Below are positions 24,853 to 35,208 of a stretch of DNA of 64,000 nucleotides, piece by piece. Position numbers and translations under genes: made by a program. How positions within the stretch are numbered: position 1 is the stretch's first letter; the number at the start of each line of letters is the position of its first letter. The notes under the pieces are model-generated. The model saw only the letters and a list, made by a program, of their open reading frames with translations. It made no database searches and was not told the origin of the DNA. The DNA lies in contig NZ_FNQB01000003.1 in NCBI RefSeq assembly GCF_900107455.1, positions 1,116,001 through 1,180,000 of the forward strand, in the 5' to 3' direction. The DNA comes from Asanoa ishikariensis (lineage in GTDB: Bacteria; Actinomycetota; Actinomycetes; Mycobacteriales; Micromonosporaceae).

Positions 24853-27800
24853 TCATGAGATCAGTCCTATGTCCTGCATGTCCTGGATCAAGGACGCGTC
24901 ATTGGTATCGATCTGGAGGAGAATCGCGGGCATGGGGAAAAGGACCTTGTGGTCACGCCACTGCGATGCCGGGTTCTCCCGCTGCAACGCCCCGTTGGAG
25001 ATGTTGCCCTCGTTGTCGATCCGTAATGTCTTGCCGGGAAGGGACAGGGCGGTGTAGGTCCGGTCCTTCAAGTGGGGCGTCACGATTCGCCCTAGTGGCT
25101 CGACGGCCTCGCTGCCCTTCAGCGGGATGCCGCCCGCTGCGGTGAGAAGATTCTCGGTTCCCGACTTGTAGTTTCCGTTCTCGTAATTACCCAAGGCCTC
25201 TATGAGGTTGATTCCCACCGATAGGTAGGGCGCATTCTTCATGTACTCATAGACGGGATCGGGTTGGTCGCCGCCGTAACAGGACTTGGAGTCGCCTCCC
25301 ATGGCGAGGCAGACGTGCGACATGAAGAACAGTGCGCCGAAGTAGCCCGGCTTGCACGCACCGCTCGACAGGCACCGATAGTGGGTAATCGCGTCACCAA
25401 TTGTGAAGTCCGCGCTGCCGTGGTAGCCGTATTGGCTGCGCAGGGCGTTATATTCGCTCTGGGAAAGGGTCTTGCCCGTAATCTTGATCCCGCTCAGCTG
25501 TTGGGCCCGCGCGCTCGGTGGGCGTTGCACCCTCTTGGTCTTGGTGCTCGACAGGCCCATCTTCCTGCCCCAGGATTTGTTCTTCTTGGTGCCGCATCCG
25601 TGATAGCAGCCGCCCGCGCCGCGATGGTCGCCCTTCTTGAGTGGACGCGGGTCGTAGCCGTAGCAGTCGAACTCGCGGCAGTCCGCGGGGATCGTGCCGG
25701 TCGGGTCGCTCATGCTGATCGGGCTGTTGTTGGCGTAGGCGTACCCGTTCCACTGCTGTGGATCGCCGAGGTCCTGGACCGGGTCGACCGAGATGAACCG
25801 GCCGAGGGACGCGTCGTACTCGCGGGCACCGACGTGGGTCAGGCCGGTCGGATCGGTGTCACCGCCGACGAAACCCTTGCCGTTGGGCCAGGCCGGGCTG
25901 GTGCCGCGCGACTGACCGTAGGGCGTCTGTCGCCTGGTGGTGACAGTCTGGGTGGCGGCGTTGACGCTGGTGTGCTGGGTGCCCTGGTGGTCGGTGTAGA
26001 GCCAGGTCAGCCCGGCCGGGGTGCGGGAGGCGACGAGCCGGCCCGCGAAGGTGTAGTAGCGGGTGCCAGTGACGTTGCCACTGGTGTCGCGGCGCAGCTC
26101 CTGGCCGGGCAGGTAGAGCGTGGTGCCGGTGGCGTCGCGGCGGATGAGTCGGGTGCCGTCCACGCCGTAGATGTTCGTTTCGGTCGCCTGCCCGCCGACG
26201 GTCACCTTGGCCAGCCGGCCTTCGGCGTCCCAGACGAGGTCCTGCGAGCCGCTGCCAGGCGGACACATGTTGGCGCTGCTGCCGGTGGGTCGGCAGGTCG
26301 TGTTGCCGGTGTTGTCGTAGCCGAAGTTCGTGACCACGGCGGCCTGACCGGGCGCCGTGGTCGTCACCCGGGTGACGGCGTGGGGCCGGACGACCCCAGG
26401 CCCGCCGGTCGGCACCGTGTAGCTACGGCTGGTGTCGCCGGCCGCCGCGTGTGACACCTCGGTGCGGCGGTTGCCGGCCGCGTCGAAGGTCCAGTCCAGC
26501 CAGTACGGTGCCGGGCCACCGAGGTTGCCCACGGCCGGGTTGGTGCCGCAGGCGACACCGGCCTTCGGTGTCCAGGCACTGGTGAGCCGGCGCAGCAGAT
26601 CGTGCCGGAAACACTGGGTGTCGGCGGAGCCGACCTGGGGAGCGTCGGCGATGGAGGTGATGGTGCCGGAGGCGTCGTAGCTGTACGCACGGTCGGAGAC
26701 GGTTCCGGTCGCGGTTTCCGGCTTGACCGCGGTGCGGGTGACACGCCGGGTCGTCTCGTCGTAGTAGGTGGTGTCCTCGACGTAGACCCCGCCGCCGGTC
26801 TTGCGCGTGGTCTTCGTCGGTTCCCCGAAGCGGGTGTAGTCCTGCGCCGCGACGTAGCTGGCCACGCCGATGGCGGTGGTGTCCAGCGTGCTGGGAAGGC
26901 CGGTGGCCGGGTTGTGCGCGGTGGTGACGGTCTCGTTGGTCAGGCCGCCGCCGCCCGGGTAGAGGATGCTCGTCTGGCTGCCGTCGTAGTCCGAGTATCC
27001 GAAGCCGATGCTCCACGTGCTGGCCAGACCGGTTCCCTCGACAGCGGGGATGACGTAGTTGACGTTTGCGGGCTGCGAACGGTTGGTGAACGTGCCGACC
27101 TGCCACTTGTAGATGCTGGCCACGCCGGACTGGTCGTACTCGAAGCGGTGCGCCTCAGTCAGTTGGGCCTTGGCGCCCAGCGTCGAGCCCGTGTAGAGCT
27201 TGTCGTAGAACTGCTTCGAGCGCAGCCGCCCGGTCGATGAATCGTCTCGGATCTCAGTCTTGCGGCCGAGCGTGTCGTAGACGTGCCAGAGCGACTCGCC
27301 GCGGGCATCAGTGGTCTTCACGACCTCGTCGTACTCGTTGTACGCGGTCTTCGTGGTGCCCTTGTCCGGGTCGACGGCCTCGACCTGGCGCCCCTTGATG
27401 TCGAACGTGTACGTCCAGCGGTTGTCGTCGTGGTCGCTGACCGTCGTCTGCTGACCCTTGCCGTTGAAGGCGTACCGGGTCGACTGGTAGGCACCCGCGA
27501 CGCCCTGCGCAGTGGTGTGCTGGCGCAGTTCCACGGTTCGGCCCTGGTAGTCGGTGACGGTGGTGGTCGGCGTGCCGCCCGCCGGTGGAGTCACCGAGGT
27601 GCGGTCTCCTTCGTAGGACGTCGTGGAGCGCCACTTCTCGACCACATTGTCAACCCCGTCGCCGGCCAGCAGGATCGTCGCGAGGGGCCGGCTGGCGTTG
27701 TCGAACACCGTCCTGGTAATTGCGGGGACCGACCATTCCGGCTCCCACCACAGCGTCCCGGACGGGCTGCCCGGCTCAGCGTGTGCGCTGTAGCTGACCG

Positions 27801-30800
27801 TGGCCCGGCCGAGCTTGTCGTAGTTGGTGTCGCTGACCACCCGGTCCCCGCCGACGCCCGCCGTCTGCTGCTGCCGCGGTCGCAGCAGCGAGTCCATGAT
27901 CTCGTAGCTGACCCGGTAGCCGCCGCCCGCGTGGAGCGCCTTCGAGATGGTGTAGGGATAGGCGTTCCGATTCGCCGCGATGGCGTAGGTGTACTCGGCG
28001 GACGGCTTGTCCCCGTGATCGGCCTTGCTCCAGCCGATGTTCCACACCCGCCACACCCGGCCGAGCGCGTCGTGCGAGATGTCGGTGACGTGCCCGTTCT
28101 GGTCGATGGCGCGCTTGGTCGATCCCCAGTACGGATTGGTCTCCGCGACGGTGACCCAGTTGTACGGCGCCGGCCCGGTGGTCGTGATCAGCGTTACCGG
28201 TCCGCCCACCGCCGGGGTGTACGCATTCCGGGTGGTGTTGCCGCGGACGTCGGTGCTGGTCTGGATCCGGCCGTGCATGTCATAGGTGCTCTGACTGGCG
28301 GTCTGCCATACGGTGCCGCCACCCGGGCTCCAGTCCTTGAGCTGCTCGACTCTGGTGACCGACCCGAAGGTCGGTGCGGTGTCCACGCTCGCGGCGCCGT
28401 CGTAGTAGCTCCGCACGTCGGAGATGACGTGCTCGGCGCTGGTCGGCGCGGTGCCGCACGGCAGCGCCGTCGTGGTCGACTGCTTCACCGTATGCAACAG
28501 GTTCGCGGCCACACCGCGGTTGTACGTGTTGGTCGTGCAGGTCTCGTCCCCGGTCCGGCCAAGGTCACCGTCGTCCTGCGACCGGTCGACCGTGCCGTAG
28601 GTGTCGGAGAGCCAACTCTGGGTGCGTCCGGTGCGCCAACCGCGTGCACCGTCGACACCCAGCGCCACCGCCTGGTACGTGGTCTTCGTGTTGGTGAACC
28701 GGGCGGTGACGGTGTCGCCGTTGATGGTGCGTGATGCGGTCGGCGGTGACATCCACGGCACGCTGACCGACTTGGACACCGGTTTGGTGACGACACCGTT
28801 GTAGGTGATCTCCTCGCGGACCATCCCGGCGAACTGGTCCTCGTCGTAGACGGTCTCCGAGCCGAGCGACGCCGGCACCGTGACGCTGCGGGTGCCGCCG
28901 GTCGGTGCCAGCCGGTCGCCGTGCATGCCCTGCAGGTACCGCAGCTCGGTCAGCGTCTGCGCGCCCGCGTCCTCACCGACCCGGACCCGGACCGTGCCGT
29001 AGCCGCGGAACTGGTCCCAGGTCTTGCGGTCCGGTTTGGTCAACCCGTCGTCGTCGGCGTAGTGCCAGGCCGGGGTGCCGTACTCGTAGAAGGTGAACGT
29101 GGTTAGGCCGGGATGACCGACCGTGTCGACGGGCAGATCCGACTCTGACACCGACTTGACGCGATGCTTGTGCCACCACTCGGTGACCAGCTTCTTGCCC
29201 TGCGGGTCGTCCGGATCCACCACGAGCACCGGATAGCAGCGCATGGTGTTGGTGTGTGCCGCTGACGGCTTGTTTGAGCTCGTGCACTGCGGCTGGTCCC
29301 ACTCCAGATCGATCTTGGCGCCGGTCTCGGTGATGATGTAGTCGATGCGCTGCCAGTTGTTGGTCGTGGTGGTGCTGGTCAGCACCCGGTTGGGCAGCGA
29401 GACCGGGGTGAACGTGATCGGTGGCATGGTCGCGGTCGAGCCGACCAGTCCGGCCTGCTGGATCTTGTCCAGCCACAGGCCCGCGTGGTCGGAGCCGTCA
29501 CCGGGCGGCGGGAACGAATGGGTGAAGGTCCAGGACGAGACGTTCTGCCAGTCCGGCGTCGTCCGGGTCGTGTCCCAGACCCGCGTGGTGACGGTCGCCA
29601 AGCGCTTGGTGGACCAGAACGTCGGTGAGTACTTCTTGGCGCAGGTGGTGCCGGTGCACTCCTGGTCCCAGGGAGTGTCCGGCCAGTTCGTCGCATTGTG
29701 GGTGCCGCATGAGGTGGTCACACACCGGTCCGCCGTGCCGAACAGCACCTGTGCGGGTGGGCTGACCGAACGGTCCGTGGCGCCGCGATCCCAGGTGCCG
29801 TAGTCGATTCGGGTCAGCGTGCCACCGCGGACGTACGAGGCCGCGTCGGTGTCGCTCAAGTTGCGGGCGTACTTGTTGGTTTCCTTGGCGTACCAGTACG
29901 ACATGGTGTTGCCACGAACATCCACGACGTAGTCCAGGTTCCACCGCCAGGCCTGGGTGCAGAACGAGGCAGAGAAGGAGCTCTGCCGGCAGGGTTCGCC
30001 GGTGTGGTTGCCGGCGACCGGAACCGTCCACGTGGAGTCGGTCACCGCTGACTGGCCCGGCAGGCTGTGCCGGCCGAAGAAGTACTGGGTGCCCTCCCCC
30101 GTGGTGACCTTCCAGTACTCGCCGTCGTTGTCACCGTTGCCGCCACCGGTCAGCTTCTCCACCCGGGAGCCGTCCTCAGATCGGCCGTGCCACCCCTTCC
30201 CCGCCTCGTACACGAGCTCCGTGCCGCCTCCGTTGAGGTTCAGCACCGCGTTGTCGGAGCGCCAGCACTGGTCTCCGGTCTTCGTGGTGTTGTTCGCACC
30301 GGGGCCCATGTCGTCGGAGCAGGGAACGTACCGTCGCTCGATGTAGCCCGGCCAGTAGTCGAATCCTTCGCCGATCCAGGACGGCTGGTTGTTGGTGACG
30401 GCGGATCGACCATCCACACTGGACGATGAGTAGGCGACCGAGACGTCGGGGGCCGGGCCGCCCGGGGCCGGGGGGACCTCCATGGGGTACGACCAGGAGA
30501 AGTCACCGCTGTTGCCGCCCGCCGACCAGGTTGCCGACGACGCCAGCGAGGTGGCCGTGAAGTCACCGCCCGAGCCGGAGGGGCCGGCCGCGAGGGCGAT
30601 GAGGCTGGAACGGCCCAGCGACGTGCGAGCGGTCACTTCGCCGGTCACCTCGTCGTTGGTGGACGGCAGCGGAGTCGCCGCGCAGTTTGGACCCGGGCTA
30701 GGCAGCACCGCGCAATCGGGCAACCGCCACAACCGCAGCCGCGACGCCCAGTCGCCGCCGTACGCGTGCCGGAAGGCGTCGTAACTGACCGACAGCTTGA

Positions 30801-31176
30801 CCGGGCGGTCGGTCTTCGTCTGCGGCCGCTCCACCCGCAGCAGCAGCCCGTCCCGCCAGGCCGCCGGCGCCGTCGCCCGATCCAGGACGCGCACCGTCAC
30901 GTCGGAGACCCGCTCGCCCGCCGCACCGGCGATCCGGGCGACGTCCGACGTGGGCCACACCGGTGCCGGCGCCGCCACGTGCTTCTGCGGCGCGTACGGC
31001 CAGGCCCGGGTGCGCACCTGCGCGCCCACGGAGTCCAGCTTCTCCTTCTGGGGCGACAACCGGACCCGCTCCGGCGTCGCCTGGGCCGGCACGGCGACCA
31101 GCAGGCCACCGAGCAGAACTCCGGCCAGGACGCTCGAGACAAGCGTGCGCGCCGCCGTCCTCGCTTCGTAGAACAC
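24853..31176 (-). CDS. Secreted RHS/YD-repeat protein 1 with unique C-terminal tip
   Basis: 2107 residues from the GTG at 31176 (AGGGAGG upstream); the open frame runs further but without support. The signal peptide (SSVLAGVLLGGLLVAVPAQA) is followed by a large beta-rich N-terminal region, then YD-type repeats (for example DALGRVWRVWNIGWS, YDKLGRATVSYSAHA) and an RHS core RFISVDPVQDLGDPQQWNGY at about residue 1800. A Cys-rich hinge (CREFDCYGYDPRPLKK, GAGGCYHGCGTKKNK) leads into a tip of about 230 residues unlike that of the second copy. RHS shells usually enclose a C-terminal toxin. I cannot assign an activity to this tip. Confidence 0.88.
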   Translation of the reverse strand: MFYEARTAARTLVSSVLAGVLLGGLLVAVPAQATPERVRLSPQKEKLDSVGAQVRTRAWPYAPQKHVAAPAPVWPTSDVARIAGAAGERVSDVTVRVLDRATAPAAWRDGLLLRVERPQTKTDRPVKLSVSYDAFRHAYGGDWASRLRLWRLPDCAVLPSPGPNCAATPLPSTNDEVTGEVTARTSLGRSSLIALAAGPSGSGGDFTATSLASSATWSAGGNSGDFSWSYPMEVPPAPGGPAPDVSVAYSSSSVDGRSAVTNNQPSWIGEGFDYWPGYIERRYVPCSDDMGPGANNTTKTGDQCWRSDNAVLNLNGGGTELVYEAGKGWHGRSEDGSRVEKLTGGGNGDNDGEYWKVTTGEGTQYFFGRHSLPGQSAVTDSTWTVPVAGNHTGEPCRQSSFSASFCTQAWRWNLDYVVDVRGNTMSYWYAKETNKYARNLSDTDAASYVRGGTLTRIDYGTWDRGATDRSVSPPAQVLFGTADRCVTTSCGTHNATNWPDTPWDQECTGTTCAKKYSPTFWSTKRLATVTTRVWDTTRTTPDWQNVSSWTFTHSFPPPGDGSDHAGLWLDKIQQAGLVGSTATMPPITFTPVSLPNRVLTSTTTTNNWQRIDYIITETGAKIDLEWDQPQCTSSNKPSAAHTNTMRCYPVLVVDPDDPQGKKLVTEWWHKHRVKSVSESDLPVDTVGHPGLTTFTFYEYGTPAWHYADDDGLTKPDRKTWDQFRGYGTVRVRVGEDAGAQTLTELRYLQGMHGDRLAPTGGTRSVTVPASLGSETVYDEDQFAGMVREEITYNGVVTKPVSKSVSVPWMSPPTASRTINGDTVTARFTNTKTTYQAVALGVDGARGWRTGRTQSWLSDTYGTVDRSQDDGDLGRTGDETCTTNTYNRGVAANLLHTVKQSTTTALPCGTAPTSAEHVISDVRSYYDGAASVDTAPTFGSVTRVEQLKDWSPGGGTVWQTASQSTYDMHGRIQTSTDVRGNTTRNAYTPAVGGPVTLITTTGPAPYNWVTVAETNPYWGSTKRAIDQNGHVTDISHDALGRVWRVWNIGWSKADHGDKPSAEYTYAIAANRNAYPYTISKALHAGGGYRVSYEIMDSLLRPRQQQTAGVGGDRVVSDTNYDKLGRATVSYSAHAEPGSPSGTLWWEPEWSVPAITRTVFDNASRPLATILLAGDGVDNVVEKWRSTTSYEGDRTSVTPPAGGTPTTTVTDYQGRTVELRQHTTAQGVAGAYQSTRYAFNGKGQQTTVSDHDDNRWTYTFDIKGRQVEAVDPDKGTTKTAYNEYDEVVKTTDARGESLWHVYDTLGRKTEIRDDSSTGRLRSKQFYDKLYTGSTLGAKAQLTEAHRFEYDQSGVASIYKWQVGTFTNRSQPANVNYVIPAVEGTGLASTWSIGFGYSDYDGSQTSILYPGGGGLTNETVTTAHNPATGLPSTLDTTAIGVASYVAAQDYTRFGEPTKTTRKTGGGVYVEDTTYYDETTRRVTRTAVKPETATGTVSDRAYSYDASGTITSIADAPQVGSADTQCFRHDLLRRLTSAWTPKAGVACGTNPAVGNLGGPAPYWLDWTFDAAGNRRTEVSHAAAGDTSRSYTVPTGGPGVVRPHAVTRVTTTAPGQAAVVTNFGYDNTGNTTCRPTGSSANMCPPGSGSQDLVWDAEGRLAKVTVGGQATETNIYGVDGTRLIRRDATGTTLYLPGQELRRDTSGNVTGTRYYTFAGRLVASRTPAGLTWLYTDHQGTQHTSVNAATQTVTTRRQTPYGQSRGTSPAWPNGKGFVGGDTDPTGLTHVGAREYDASLGRFISVDPVQDLGDPQQWNGYAYANNSPISMSDPTGTIPADCREFDCYGYDPRPLKKGDHRGAGGCYHGCGTKKNKSWGRKMGLSSTKTKRVQRPPSARAQQLSGIKITGKTLSQSEYNALRSQYGYHGSADFTIGDAITHYRCLSSGACKPGYFGALFFMSHVCLAMGGDSKSCYGGDQPDPVYEYMKNAPYLSVGINLIEALGNYENGNYKSGTENLLTAAGGIPLKGSEAVEPLGRIVTPHLKDRTYTALSLPGKTLRIDNEGNISNGALQRENPASQWRDHKVLFPMPAILLQIDTNDASLIQDMQDIGLIS

Positions 31177-31190
31177 GTTGGCCTCCCTGG

Positions 31191-34100
31191 CTAGGCGTTG
31201 TAGAGGGCGCGGACCTGGGCGTCGGTCATCGCGCCTTGGAACGCGGCGATGCCGTCGATGGCTCCGACCCACTGGTCGGTGAGCTGGTCGCGCCACAAGG
31301 TGCGCCCGACCAGGAACGGTCCGGCGGCCGCCATGGGCGTGAAAGCCACGCTCTGAGTGCCTTCGAGCGCGCCGTTGACGTAGATCCGAATCTGCTTACG
31401 ACTGGCGTCGTACACACCCACGACATGGGTCCAGACGCCCTCGTCGGCCGTCGACAGCGACGAGACGCTGGCCCCGGGCGATCCGGTGACGTCCTCGTCG
31501 GTGACGATGAACTGCCATTTGCCGGTCGTCGACAGGAACTTCAGCCAGGCACCGCTCTCGTGGGCGCCACGCTGCGCCACCGCCGTGCGGCTCCCGTCGC
31601 GGGCGTCCAGGTTGACCCAGGCGGACATGGTGAACGACTCGTCGGTGCGCAGCACCGGCCTGTCCTGCCACGTCGTGTACTGGTTTCCCGCGCCGTCCGG
31701 CGGGGTCAGTCCGGTCTTGGCCGCCGACCGGCCGTACTCCTGGGTCGCCTGCCACGGCTCCGGGTTCTCCTCGGGGAAGTACCACCCGTCGAGCCGCAGA
31801 CCGTTGCCGCCGTTGCCGGCCCCGATCGTGGCACCTCTGGTCAGCGCCAGCCACCGGCCGAACGGGGTGCCGTCGCCGGCGTCACACGTGTCGGCCAGAT
31901 CCTGCACGTAGCACGGTCGGGCCAGCTCGAAGTCCCACCGACCGACCTGGATCGGGGCCAGGATGCCTTCCGCGTCGACGCCCCCCGAGGTCGGATCCGT
32001 GGCGAGCTGACCGGTGAAGTCCTGGGCGACCAGGACCCGGTCGAACACCTGCACGTCGGCGATCTCGCCCTTGAAGAAGGATTCGTCGGCGCTGAAGTTG
32101 CGGCTTCGGCCCACGGCGAACACGCCGTTGGCGATGTAGCCGTCACCTCGGCTGGCCAGCCAGGTGGACGGTGGGGTGACCGAGGAGACCAGGACACCGT
32201 CCACGTACAGACTGATCTTCTTGTCGACCTCGTCCCAGGAGCCGGCGACATGCGTCCAGCGGCGGATGGCCGTCGGGGAGTTCGAATGGGCCTCGACGAA
32301 GGTGCCGCCGTCGCGGTCCGGCACCCGCATCCGCCAGCGGTCGGCCCAGCAGTCGTACTCGAGGGTGAACCCGCTGGAGACGTTGCCGTCGGCCGAGGCG
32401 ACGGTCAGGTTCCCGCAGCCGGTGAAAGAGTCGACCCGGACCCACGCGGCCACGCTGAACGACCCGGCCGTGTTGACGGCCGGCCCGGCGGTGACGGCCT
32501 TCGAGCTCGTTCCGTTGAACCGCGTGGTCTGTCCGCCGGCGAGGCGGATCCCGTCGGCCCACGTCACGCCGGTCGCGGTCAACGGCGTGTCGAAGCTCAG
32601 CGCGGGCTGCTTGTCGGCCAGGGCCTGGGCCTGCGTCTGACCCGGGTACGTCTCCAGTCCCCACCGGGCGACCGGCGGAGTCGGGCGGTTGACGAGGATC
32701 TCCCGCGTCGCGATGTTGCCCAGGTTGCCGACGGCGTCGACCCCGCGGACCCAGAGGATGTTCTGCCCGTACCGGGGCACGGTCAGCGTCACCGTGGCTG
32801 TCCTGCTGGTGGTGCCGGTCGCCGCGACCTCGGTGGTGGGCGGGCTCGACCAGCCGTAGCGGAACTTGACCACGTCGGTGGCCGGCGTGCTCAACGTGAA
32901 TGTCACGGGCAGACCCGGCCAGGGGACGGCGCCCGGCGTGATCGTCGGCGCCGGTGGCACCGCGGTGTCCACGGCGAACTGGCACCAGGGTGACCAGCCA
33001 CTCCACTGGTCGTAGGGCGCCGGGTCCACCGCGGTGACGCGGTACGCGTACGTCTTGTTCCTGACCACCGTCACCGCCGCGGTCGTGGCCCGCGCGTTCG
33101 CCGTCGCGGACGCTTTGGCCGGCGGTGAGAGACGTCCCGGATAGGTGTCGGTGACCGTGCCGATGCCGCCCGCCGGCACCTCGATCCATTCGTAGGTGCC
33201 GGTCAGCGTCTGCCCGGTATCGGCGTCCGGGTAGACCGCCGAGAACGTGGGTGTCAGCGTTCCGGTGGTCAGCACGCCGGTGCCCGGGCAGGCGACGCCG
33301 GCGACGCGCAAGCCGTTGGGCTGGCCCGGCTTCGAGTCGTAGTCGACCACGAGCTTGGCCTGCGCCGGATAGAACTTCTTCCACCGGTCCTGCGCCGACT
33401 CCCACTCGCCCAGTTCGTTGCAGGCACAGAAGCCGACGGTGAGGGTGTTCCAGCTCTTCGTCGCCGCGGTCTGCACCTGCGTGGTCACGGCGTCTCGCTC
33501 GAAGTTCATGATCATGTCCGGCTGCGGCGAGTCGGAGCAGCCGCCCGCCTTGTTGGCGTGCCCTTCGGCCGAATCGAGCCAGGTCGCCAGTTTCATCGCC
33601 GACCACGACGCCTTCATCGTCGCGGTGATCGCCGAGGAGAAGTACATGTGCACCCAGGTGTTCCCGCAGGACCAGGAGTGCTGGAGCTTCATCTGGACGT
33701 ACGCGGACTCGATGTGCTTTCCGCTCAGTGCCGCTGTCGGGAACTCGAAGAACGACCGGAACCGAACGCCGTCGCACGGACCGTCGGGGCTCAGCCCCAC
33801 CCTGGCCACCGAATAGTCGGTGTTGGTGCAGCCGTTGCTCGTCGCGTACGCCCACTTCGACCGGGCCACGGACCAGGAGGGGTCGATGAAGAGCGGGAAC
33901 GTGGCGTCGGGGCGGTCGAACATCGTCGCGTCGGGCACGAGCTCGAGGTCGCCGTCGCCGGTCACCCGTGTCGCCACCGACGCCGTGCGCGCGCCGTCGC
34001 CGGCCGCGAGCGCCGTCGACGGCGCGGGCTCCGCGGCCGACTTGGCCGCGACGGGCGACGACGAGTCCCACATCACCGCCGGCTCCGCCTGGGCCAGCAG

Positions 34101-34781
34101 CGTGCCGCCGTCGACGGCCCGCAGGGAGCCGTCTGCGAGCCGCTCGAGTCGCGCGTCGCCGCTGGCATCGAGGGTCAGCTTGCGCACCCGACGGTCCGCC
34201 GCGGCCGCCGCGGTCTTGACCACCAGGACGTGGGTGAAGCCCGTGTGCGTCGCACGAACGACCAGGTCAACGTCCGGGAACACACCGGAGTAGGTCGCCG
34301 AGTCGCCGGCGACCCGGGGCACGGGCAGCCGACCCGGCCAGGACAACCCCAGCGAACGGCCCTCGCGGGTCAGTGACACCAGCGGGCCGTCGCCACCGGC
34401 CGAGAACGCGACATCGGCGACCGAGGCGCGCGGTCGCAACCGACCATCGCCGCCGGCCCGCAGGCGCAGGTCGACGTCGGCCCACGACCCGTCCGAGCGG
34501 CGGGTGCGCTGGGGCACGACCGCTGATTCGAACCTCAACCGACCGTCGGGCTGAGCCAACACCTGCGTGTACTCGGTCCGCGTCCCGCCCACCGCGACAG
34601 GCTGGCGGCAGGCCGCCGCGGCGGCGAGCGCCTCGCGTTCCGACGGCGCCTGTGTCACGCACGCCCTGCTCGTCGCCTCCGCCGCCGCGACCTCGGCTCC
34701 GACGGCTGCGGTCGCCGTGACGACGACCAGGACCACCGCTGCCGTCGACAGCCATCGCCTTCCCCACCCCGCACCGACCAC
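31191..34781 (-). CDS. Secreted DNRLRE/LamG-domain protein 1, partner of RHS 1
   Basis: 1196 residues from a GTG after GGGGGAGGG. Signal peptide (LSTAAVVLVVVTATAAVGAE); N-terminal beta-rich region with VVPQRTRRSDGSWADVDL; DNRLRE-like domain at about 290-480 (FIDPSWSVARSKWAYATSN, FFEFPTAALSGKHIESAYVQ); Ig/Fn3-like segment; two LamG-like jellyroll domains at roughly 740-900 (FSVAAWVRVDSFTG) and 1020-1190 (FTMSAWVNLDARDGSRTA). These bind glycans or surfaces in other proteins. The RHS gene starts 14 bp after its stop, so they form one operon. A full-length paralogue is at 43760-47398. Confidence 0.87.
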   Translation of the reverse strand: MVGAGWGRRWLSTAAVVLVVVTATAAVGAEVAAAEATSRACVTQAPSEREALAAAAACRQPVAVGGTRTEYTQVLAQPDGRLRFESAVVPQRTRRSDGSWADVDLRLRAGGDGRLRPRASVADVAFSAGGDGPLVSLTREGRSLGLSWPGRLPVPRVAGDSATYSGVFPDVDLVVRATHTGFTHVLVVKTAAAAADRRVRKLTLDASGDARLERLADGSLRAVDGGTLLAQAEPAVMWDSSSPVAAKSAAEPAPSTALAAGDGARTASVATRVTGDGDLELVPDATMFDRPDATFPLFIDPSWSVARSKWAYATSNGCTNTDYSVARVGLSPDGPCDGVRFRSFFEFPTAALSGKHIESAYVQMKLQHSWSCGNTWVHMYFSSAITATMKASWSAMKLATWLDSAEGHANKAGGCSDSPQPDMIMNFERDAVTTQVQTAATKSWNTLTVGFCACNELGEWESAQDRWKKFYPAQAKLVVDYDSKPGQPNGLRVAGVACPGTGVLTTGTLTPTFSAVYPDADTGQTLTGTYEWIEVPAGGIGTVTDTYPGRLSPPAKASATANARATTAAVTVVRNKTYAYRVTAVDPAPYDQWSGWSPWCQFAVDTAVPPAPTITPGAVPWPGLPVTFTLSTPATDVVKFRYGWSSPPTTEVAATGTTSRTATVTLTVPRYGQNILWVRGVDAVGNLGNIATREILVNRPTPPVARWGLETYPGQTQAQALADKQPALSFDTPLTATGVTWADGIRLAGGQTTRFNGTSSKAVTAGPAVNTAGSFSVAAWVRVDSFTGCGNLTVASADGNVSSGFTLEYDCWADRWRMRVPDRDGGTFVEAHSNSPTAIRRWTHVAGSWDEVDKKISLYVDGVLVSSVTPPSTWLASRGDGYIANGVFAVGRSRNFSADESFFKGEIADVQVFDRVLVAQDFTGQLATDPTSGGVDAEGILAPIQVGRWDFELARPCYVQDLADTCDAGDGTPFGRWLALTRGATIGAGNGGNGLRLDGWYFPEENPEPWQATQEYGRSAAKTGLTPPDGAGNQYTTWQDRPVLRTDESFTMSAWVNLDARDGSRTAVAQRGAHESGAWLKFLSTTGKWQFIVTDEDVTGSPGASVSSLSTADEGVWTHVVGVYDASRKQIRIYVNGALEGTQSVAFTPMAAAGPFLVGRTLWRDQLTDQWVGAIDGIAAFQGAMTDAQVRALYNA

Positions 34782-35208
34782 GAAGCCCTCCCCCGATCCC
34801 GAACCGCTGTGCGGGCCGTCCCCGCGCAGCGATGCGTTTCAGGCTGGCGGCACGCGGTCCGGGCCGACAAGATCCGGGGGCAGTTGATGACCAGAACTCG
34901 CCATTTCGCTTGGCGCTGGCACTGGGACGGCGGAGAATCCGTGCGCGAAATGTGTTACGGAACCGACCTCAATCGAGTCGTATTGACACTTCACGATGCG
35001 TGAACGCATGCTAACCAAGCCGGGGCTGCCCGCGGTCGCAGAGCGTCCCTAGTGGACTCCGCATCGACGTCGAACCCACCGGGATGGGGGCGCGCTCCGG
35101 CGTGCCCGCTCCTCGCAACCCGTCCGACGCCACCGAGAGCGCGGTGCAGAGCAACGTCGTCGCGGCCGGCTACCGCTGAGCCCACCGTCCAGAGAACGGA
35201 GCACACCC
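34782..35208. promoter_or_regulatory. 427-bp divergent intergenic region
   Basis: No gene with support. Noted elements: AACTCGCCA (34895-34903) and TGGCGCTGGC (34911-34920), both found in the same order upstream of the second LamG gene; and TTGACA (34983-34988), which may be a -35 for the esterase. A short plus-strand frame from 34887 (MTRTRHFAWRWHW) is considered unlikely to be real. Confidence 0.5.
34990..35004. promoter_or_regulatory. Palindrome upstream of secreted esterase
   Basis: TTCACGATGCGTGAA is a perfect 6+6 inverted repeat with a three-base spacer, two bases after a TTGACA hexamer and about 205 bp upstream of the esterase start. It is a candidate repressor site. Confidence 0.35.

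Noticed and set aside
27283-28734. Plus-strand frame of 480 codons opposite RHS 1
   Set aside because: Val/Gly/Arg-rich antisense of YD repeats.
34887-35003. Small plus-strand peptide MTRTRHFAWRWHW and a similar WRWPW frame at 47474
   Set aside because: Similarity is confined to the two blocks reported as a regulatory element, and the second frame has no matching end; kept as an alternative explanation only.
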